NCBI GenBank assembly: GCA_017163975.1
Contig: JAFFSR010000362.1
Location: 2,539,501-2,603,500, forward strand
Source of the DNA: Anastatus disparis
Lineage: Eukaryota > Arthropoda > Insecta > Hymenoptera > Eupelmidae
DNA: 64,000 nt
Direction: 5' to 3'
Position numbers and translations under genes: made by a program. The notes under the pieces are model-generated. The model was given only the letters and a program-made list of their open reading frames with translations, had not been told where the DNA came from and made no database searches. This document shows positions 58,573-64,000 of the stretch, piece by piece (the first letter of the stretch is position 1; each line of letters opens with the position of its first letter).

Positions 58573-59553
58573 ACCGACTTCAAAAAGGAGGAGGTTCTCA
58601 ATTCGACTGAATTTTTTTTTTTTTTATGTTTGTTACCTCATAACTCCGTCATTTCTTAACGGATTCGAAAAAACTTTATTTTATCTGATAGAGAATGTCT
58701 GCAGGAAGGTCCCATACGTGTCCTATAATTATTGGGCCAATATTCGGTTTGTATGACCCAATTATCAAATTAAGAAAAAAACCGGGTGTTTTGTTTTCTC
58801 ATTTACCTCCCTTATACTTCGCCTACTCTCTCTCTCTTTCTCTCTCTCTCCCTCTCTTACCTGAGCTTGAATATGTATACATGCACATATAACGACACTA
58901 TGCTGTTGAGTCTTCTTTCTTTCCTGCTATATATTGCTTGGTGGTGTACTAATGCATGCGTTATGAATTAATAATGAAAGTTTAATGTAATTAGTGGGTC
59001 TACCTATATTTGCGTTTTTAGTAAGGGGATTCACTAGAAGATAAAAAATAAAAATTTTTCAACAAAAACAAACAATTTCAAAAATTTTTAATAAATAAAA
59101 ACCAACTTTAAAAGTATCGAATAAAAACAAAATTTTTTACAAAAAATAAGATTTTAAAAATATTGCACCAAAAAATGACAAATAAAAAATTTTTAACAAA
59201 AAAAACCGACTTCAAAAAATGCACTGAAAAGTAACAAATAATTTATTATCTCTAGAAATCATACAAATAATTGGTAAAATACAATTTTAGAAGTCGGCGT
59301 CTAATTCTAAATCTGTGGTGCGTAAGCAGAACGACTTAGTCCATTTTTTCAAAAATAACGTTCACATTCATTGTTCAAAAATAACGTTTACATTTATTGT
59401 TAAAAAATAACGTTTACATTCATTGAGGAATTAGACGCCGACTTCTAAAATTGTATTTTACCAATTATTTGTATGATTTCTAAAGATAATAAATTATTTG
59501 TTACTGCTCAGTGCATTTTTTGAAATCGGTTTTTTTTTTGTTAAAAATTTTTT
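58573..59553. mobile_element. ACCGACTTC-type repeat with internal palindrome
   Basis: AACCGACTTCAAAAAGGAGG opens the region. From 59187 to 59551, arms of about 120 bp are inverted: ACCGACTTCAAAAAATGCAC at left against GTGCATTTTTTGAAATCGGT at right, both running through GAAGTCGGCGTCTAATTC. The centre holds three direct repeats of AAAAATAACGTTTACATT (59345-59425). No coding capacity. A CT run at 58828-58858 lies between the two ACCGACTTC blocks. Whether this is one element or two of the same family is unclear. Confidence 0.65.
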
Positions 59554-59814
59554 TTCATTGATTTAAATGCAATTTAGTAAAATAAATTCTTAATTCATTA
59601 TGACATGATTTTTATTTAAACAATTTTAATGCATATTGTAACTTTAATTAATCCTTTTTTGAAAATATAAAAATTTAATTTAGTACGAAACTTTAATATC
59701 AACATTCATAAGTTGAGGCAATTCTTTTTCATTTTGAAATTGGCTAATTCATACATTATAATATAATATATGAAAATTCAATAGGGCTATGTTAGGAGCG
59801 ACGTAAATTAAGCT

Positions 59815-60112
59815 AGTGTTGTTAATTAACCAGGTTATGGACAGCATTCCATAAATCTATAAAAACTTTGAATTAAAGTAATTCTAGTGTCTCTATTAAG
59901 ATGCTTTCTGGCATCTTAATAGAGACACTACGTCCTTCAAAATCCTGAATTTTTTCATTTTATTGATAAATGGCTGAAATATTGAGCTTAAACGCTCTTT
60001 TAATTAAAATTAAAAACTGATCAAAGAATTCAAAATAAAGATTAAAAAAACTACAAAAAATGTCTTATTAGTCTACGGGATACTGTTCCTAATCTGGTTA
60101 ATTATCAACATT
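59815..60112. repeat. Small inverted-repeat unit with a perfect hairpin
   Basis: TGTTGTTAATTAACCAGGTT (about 59818) is an imperfect inverted copy of the sequence near 60082-60110. Within it, 59885-59904 and 59911-59930 form a perfect 20-bp stem (TAGTGTCTCTATTAAGATGC) with a 6-nt loop. Probably a degenerate MITE; other readings are discussed in the findings. Confidence 0.6.
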
Positions 60113-60237
60113 TTTAGTGATATAAAATTTATAGTGAAATAGAAAAATTAAAATTATTGCAATAATTTTTTCGTAAAGATGGATATTAAACCATTAATTT
60201 GCTTTTTTGCAAATGTCTGTACAATAAATTTTTACTG

Positions 60238-60887
60238 ACAAGGAGAGTGCATTGCATTTGGATTATGGATTTTCTTCTAGCTATGGGATCTTTTTTCTTA
60301 CATAAAATCATGAAAAAAACCACGTCCAATCGTTCCAACGCTCGATTTTTTCCGAGTTATAAGCAGTTTTGTCTGTTTTGTTGAAAAAGTTGCATCTGCT
60401 TTATAATTTTACAGTTTTCGAACTACTTATTCTAGAAGGTTTTTACTAATTGCATATTAAAGTTGAGATTAAAACCTTTCGATTAAAAAAAACGTGTCTT
60501 ATGAAGGGATGAAAATTAAAATTAATTTCTGACTAGAATGTTGCATTTATTTTCTATGCATTTTTGAGCTAAATATTTGCGCTATTTTTATTCGCCCATA
60601 ACTTTTTAACAACTTGAGCTTTTTGGACACGTTTTTTTTTAATCGAAAGGTTTTAATTTCATCTTTAATATGCAATCAGTAAAAACCTTCTAGAATACGT
60701 AGTTCGAAAACTGTAAAATTATAAAGCAGATGTAATTTTTTCAACAAAACAGACAAAACTGCTCATAACTTGGAAAAAATCTAGCGTTGGACCGAACAGA
60801 CGCGGCTTTTTTCATGATTTTATGTAAGAAAAAAGATTCCAAAGCTAGAAGAAAATCCAAGACCCAAATGCAATGCACTCTCCTTGT
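60238..60887. mobile_element. Foldback F3 (ACAAGGAGAGTG family)
   Basis: A 650-bp inverted repeat with ends ACAAGGAGAGTGCATTGC and complement. The arms pair for about 280 bp (for example GTTTTCGAACTACTTATTCT against AGAATACGTAGTTCGAAAAC). Same terminal 12-mer and almost the same length as F2, different interior. No coding capacity; the 61- and 87-codon frames are arm sequence. Confidence 0.88.
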
Positions 60888-61330
60888 GAGTTGCAGCCTT
60901 TTAAAGATTAATTTCATTTTTTTTGAAGCAGCGATATCTCAGTCAAAAAAACTCGAAATCAGACTCGTAAATAACAAAATTAAAGCTATGGAGCTAAACT
61001 TTATAAAGCAATATTTTAAAGGTGCAAAAAAAATTATTGAAACCGTGTGAACTGAGAAAGTAGATGCAAAGTCATCGAATTCTAGCGTAGTTTTGTGTAT
61101 TGTTTGATAGGAACATTAAATTTCTAGTTAAGAAAATGACAATGTTCATCTAAAAACTAAAAGAAAGACCTTCAATTTGCTTCTTTACCGGTCTCTCCAG
61201 GTCAATTCTAGCCAGAATTAAGTTGGTTTAAATTCGGTGATTTTTTAACGCCAAATTTAGGTGTTCCCTTAATTTTTGTGTGAAGTGTATTTCTTAAATA
61301 AGACGAAAATCAACATATAACAGTGTCTGA
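60888..61330. other. AT-rich sequence between F3 and LINE 2
   Basis: No frame or repeat recognised. The left limit of LINE 2 homology is about 61330. Confidence 0.5.
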
Positions 61331-61339
61331 ATATTTTAG

Positions 61340-63290
61340 AGAACGGAGCTTATGAAGGAGACGTGAATGAGGTACTGTATCAAACGCCTTCGAGAACTCA
61401 AACAGAAGCAGCACAGTTATCATTCTCTTGTCAATCGTGAGACGAGTATCTTCTAAAAGTTTCAGAAGCGCTGTATGCGTACTATTTGACCTTTGAAAGC
61501 CAAACAGGCTTTGTTTTTTGCCCTGCTTGACTTTTTACAGACAGTAAACAGCCAAGCAAGGCATGAGCCTTGATATGGAAATAAAATTGTGTATGCACCA
61601 CCTTTTCCAGGACTTTTGAAACTTCACAGAGCCTAGTAATAGGTCTTGTTTGAGAAGGAGAATAATGTTCATTTAACTTTGCCAATGGAAGACAAAAAGC
61701 TCTTTTCCACGCATCAAGGAAAAATTCCAGAAAATAAGGATAAGTTGACTATAGAAGTTAGGTGTGTAATTAAAGAATCCTGCGTGATCTTCAACATGTC
61801 TGTTAAAAGATCATCAGGCCCGACTGCTTTTGAGGGAGCAAGACGTAAAAAAGAATCAATAACAGAACGGTTGACCTTAGCGAACTCGAAGACCGGAAAA
61901 TCAATGCGTAGTGGTACAACAAGCACCTCATTAATCTCACTATCAGATAAAGCAGGAGATGCCGATGAGATAGATGTATAGTGAGTTGATAGGGCTTTAG
62001 ATGAGAAATACTGTAGCGGTCAAGGTAGAACTTTGTTAGAGAGCCCGATCTTATGTAAAGTTGCCCAATAATTAATCGAATTCGTTAAGGCAGACAGACT
62101 ATTTGATATCAATCTACTTTTAGCTGTATCTAAGGCACTTGAGACTTCACCAGAAAGTCTTCTATGACAAGCAATAAACAGGATAGAGCCTGAACAAGCG
62201 GCAGTCCGATAGGTTCTATCACGTTCTCTCATTTTAATACGAATGTCAGGAGTAACCCAGGGTTTTTTTTTAATTGTGAGATTGCGTGATTTAAGAGATG
62301 AACATTTATCAAAAGACGATTGAAGGACAGAAGGAACAAACCATGTGCTAAACCCTCGATAAGTTCAGTAGTTGAACCAGAAGATGCAAGGCTCACTTGC
62401 GATTTAAGAAAGAGATTTCGTGAAATTGATTCATTTAAGCTAACACGATTAAAATTAGAAAAATTTCTATAAAAAAGTTTTCTTGATGTGTTTGTTGGTA
62501 TATATGCTCTAAAAGTGATTGAGATAAGATCATGACCTGCTATAAAAGGTGCCGATGACTTGTTGTAAGATAACAGGGAACTTATCATTAATGATGAATA
62601 AGTCAATCCTAAAGTGCGAAGAATATTCTAAAGTAAGAGTGTGATGCATAGGTTCAGATGGAACCACATGAAGAGCATACGAATCAATAACCAAGCGGAA
62701 AGTGTCAGCAGAGTAGCAGTTAGATGATAAATTTATATTAAAATCACCTGTTATAATAACGTTTTTATATGAAGGTAAAAACGTAGAGAATATATTAAAT
62801 AATTCATCCTAAAAAAGAATCTTTGGACGTAAATAAACAACTGCGAAAATCAGTTTTTCGGTATCAAGCTAGATCTCAGCTATGATACACTCTGCAGTAT
62901 TATCAAAGACAGGGTCTAATTGTGACAAAATCTTGACTTTAAGACAGTCACGAGCATAAAAGCTGACTCCACCACCATCTTTGCACACTTTGTCTAATCT
63001 AAAGAAGTCATAGTGATCCGAGGAGATAACTGGGCTATCATCAAACTCTGTCAAGAACGTTTCAGTAACTGCAAAAATATCCGTCTTGTTAGAAGTAATA
63101 TGATTTTTAATAGCTGAAAAATGCGCCCTAATACGATGAACATTTGGATGTGAAATAACAAGATTTTGAAAAAATTCGGAACCATACTAAATAGAATTAT
63201 TATTAAGGTTAAGGTTTGAATTTAAAAAAGAATTATTAATTAAATTGGAACACACGCCGTTTGAATTAAAATTAAAAGAAACATTTGAAA
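61340..63290 (-). pseudogene. LINE 2 ORF2, endonuclease and partial RT
   Basis: Broken minus-strand frames in order: HPNVHRIRAHFSAIKNHI and DIFAVTETFLTEFDDSP (endonuclease start, about 63150-63040), then DGGGVSFYARDCLKVKI. Further frames at 62606-62229 and 62232-62020 (a linker rich in Ser/Leu), 'SKAVGPDDLLTDMLKI' (about 61830), 'RPITRLCEVSKVLEKVV' (about 61640) and LLFEFSKAFDTVPHSRLL (about 61390) cover RT motifs 1-4. At least six breaks. The YADD box is not in the fragment. Confidence 0.85.
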
Positions 63291-63327
63291 AAGAGCGAGC
63301 GCTCATCTCAAGGGAGCCATAAGATCC

Positions 63328-63740
63328 TCATTTTTTGCTCTTATCAGACTTAAGTGTAGATAACTGCACCTCATCTGTAATGGGAATCGAGTCACCATTT
63401 TTAGAGGGACGCATACAGACCGTCAAGTTACGTACAATCGGCTGATGGTAATTAAGATCCTTGTAAACTGAAATAACCTTCTTAAGCAGAGTGTATTCCG
63501 GTTTAGGCCAAATTGGACGAGTAAAAATTTTGCTTTTACCACCCATGCCAAATAGCTTCAAAGCAGAAAGGTCACATAGTTTAGGTGACACCTTTGTTAT
63601 GCTATCACGCATAGCATCTGAAGAAAACCTGCCAACAAATAAACGATAGTTATTTAGCTGGGAACACTCAGGCTGATCAACGTCAAGTAAAATGATGGGT
63701 AACCACTTACGAGTTTCAATAAAAAAGCGGCCCCATAATC
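63328..63740 (-). pseudogene. LINE 2 ORF1, C-terminal part
   Basis: The open minus frame starts upstream of the first ATG (63612), from about 63740, and ends at 63328. It contains FIETRKWLPIILLDVDQPEC, then CDLSALKLFGMGGKSKIF and 'VRNLTVCMRPSKNG'. The arrangement (conserved C-terminal part of ORF1 just ahead of the endonuclease) fits a LINE ORF1; no zinc finger is in this piece. Confidence 0.65.
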
Positions 63741-64000
63741 AAGCCCTATAGAGAGAAGAGAGAGAGAAAGGGAGATTGATTGATTGATACGTTTATTTCA
63801 GGCCATGAGGTTCAACCCCTTATGGCCCATAAGTGAATACAAATTATATACACAAAAGGTAACATTTTATATCAAAAGCACATTAAATTTTGATTTTATA
63901 TGACTCAATATAAAGCAAAATAAAGATTATTTTATAATTAAGATTACTATTTAAGTAGACATATATAATTAATCATATATAGATGAAAATAAAACATTAA
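63740..64000 (-). mobile_element. GA run and 3' tail of a third LINE
   Basis: 63755-63771 is a GA-rich run. From 63772 the minus strand ends GGCCTGAAATAAACGTATC followed by (AATC)n, a polyadenylation-like AATAAA plus a short tandem tail, which is typical of a LINE 3' end. Only about 230 bp lie in the window, and no coding part is visible. Confidence 0.55.

Larger units (their letters stand above)
61330..63765 (-). mobile_element. Non-LTR retrotransposon fragment (LINE 2)
   Basis: The minus strand carries the ORF1 C-terminus, the endonuclease and the first half of RT. It stops inside the RT domain (after FSKAFDTVPHSRLLHKLRSL), so the 3' part is missing; this is unlike the usual 5' truncation of LINEs. 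It is the same broad type as LINE 1 but clearly a different family. Confidence 0.88.

Overview
This is an AT-rich eukaryotic window that looks like an insect repeat-dense or heterochromatic interval. I see no host protein gene that I can support. Nearly everything recognisable is mobile DNA: Helitron Rep/helicase remnants, a Ty3/gypsy LTR element, insect-type non-LTR elements, a tRNA-derived SINE, TIR/foldback elements and several tandem arrays. The species cannot be named from this. Arthropod (insect) origin is inferred from the families and base composition.

Layout. 1-1560: unassigned sequence, slightly richer in CpG near 850-1220. 2100-2830: Helitron helicase fragment (minus). 2940-3985: degenerate CTCCGT array. 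4430-4945: 37-bp minisatellite. 5003-11430: decayed Helitron A (minus), split by a 2.3-kb foldback element (8778-11061). 11565-19455: a hairpin-ended 'E' element, possibly Helentron/HINE-like, that received a 3.6-kb palindromic element (P2 copy 1, itself carrying a hAT-like MITE) and contains a duplicated segment, one copy of which holds a SINE. 20740-21250: dead Ulp1-like protease fragment. 22100-33395: decayed Helitron B (plus), split by a 6.8-kb TIR-bounded 70-bp satellite (22939-29743) and by a TTAA-flanked MITE (32754-33095). 33372-34610: ~50-bp tandem array. 36148-36815: foldback F2. 36825-40253: P2 copy 2.

40395-57012 is a stack of nested insertions. The outer unit is a mariner-like foldback with TA target duplications. 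Inside it lie a gypsy element with 228-bp LTRs (40892-46419), foldback G (46431-54391) and a second E element (54720-56573). G contains a TTAA MITE and a 5.5-kb LINE with a 7-bp target duplication. 57013-64000 holds an ACCGACTTC-type repeat, a 20-bp perfect hairpin, foldback F3, a 5'-part fragment of a second LINE (minus) and the 3' tail of a third.

The elements do not form a pathway. They form a readable insertion stratigraphy: in several places removing an insert and one target-site copy restores the flanking order, and paired arms or paralogous copies act as empty-site controls. The most complete coding unit is the gypsy element. It retains a tRNA-Pro-type primer site, a -1 frameshift signal, all pol domains, a polypurine tract and nearly identical LTRs, but gag and pol each carry one in-frame stop. 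LINE ORF1 (574 codons) is the only long intact ORF outside pol.
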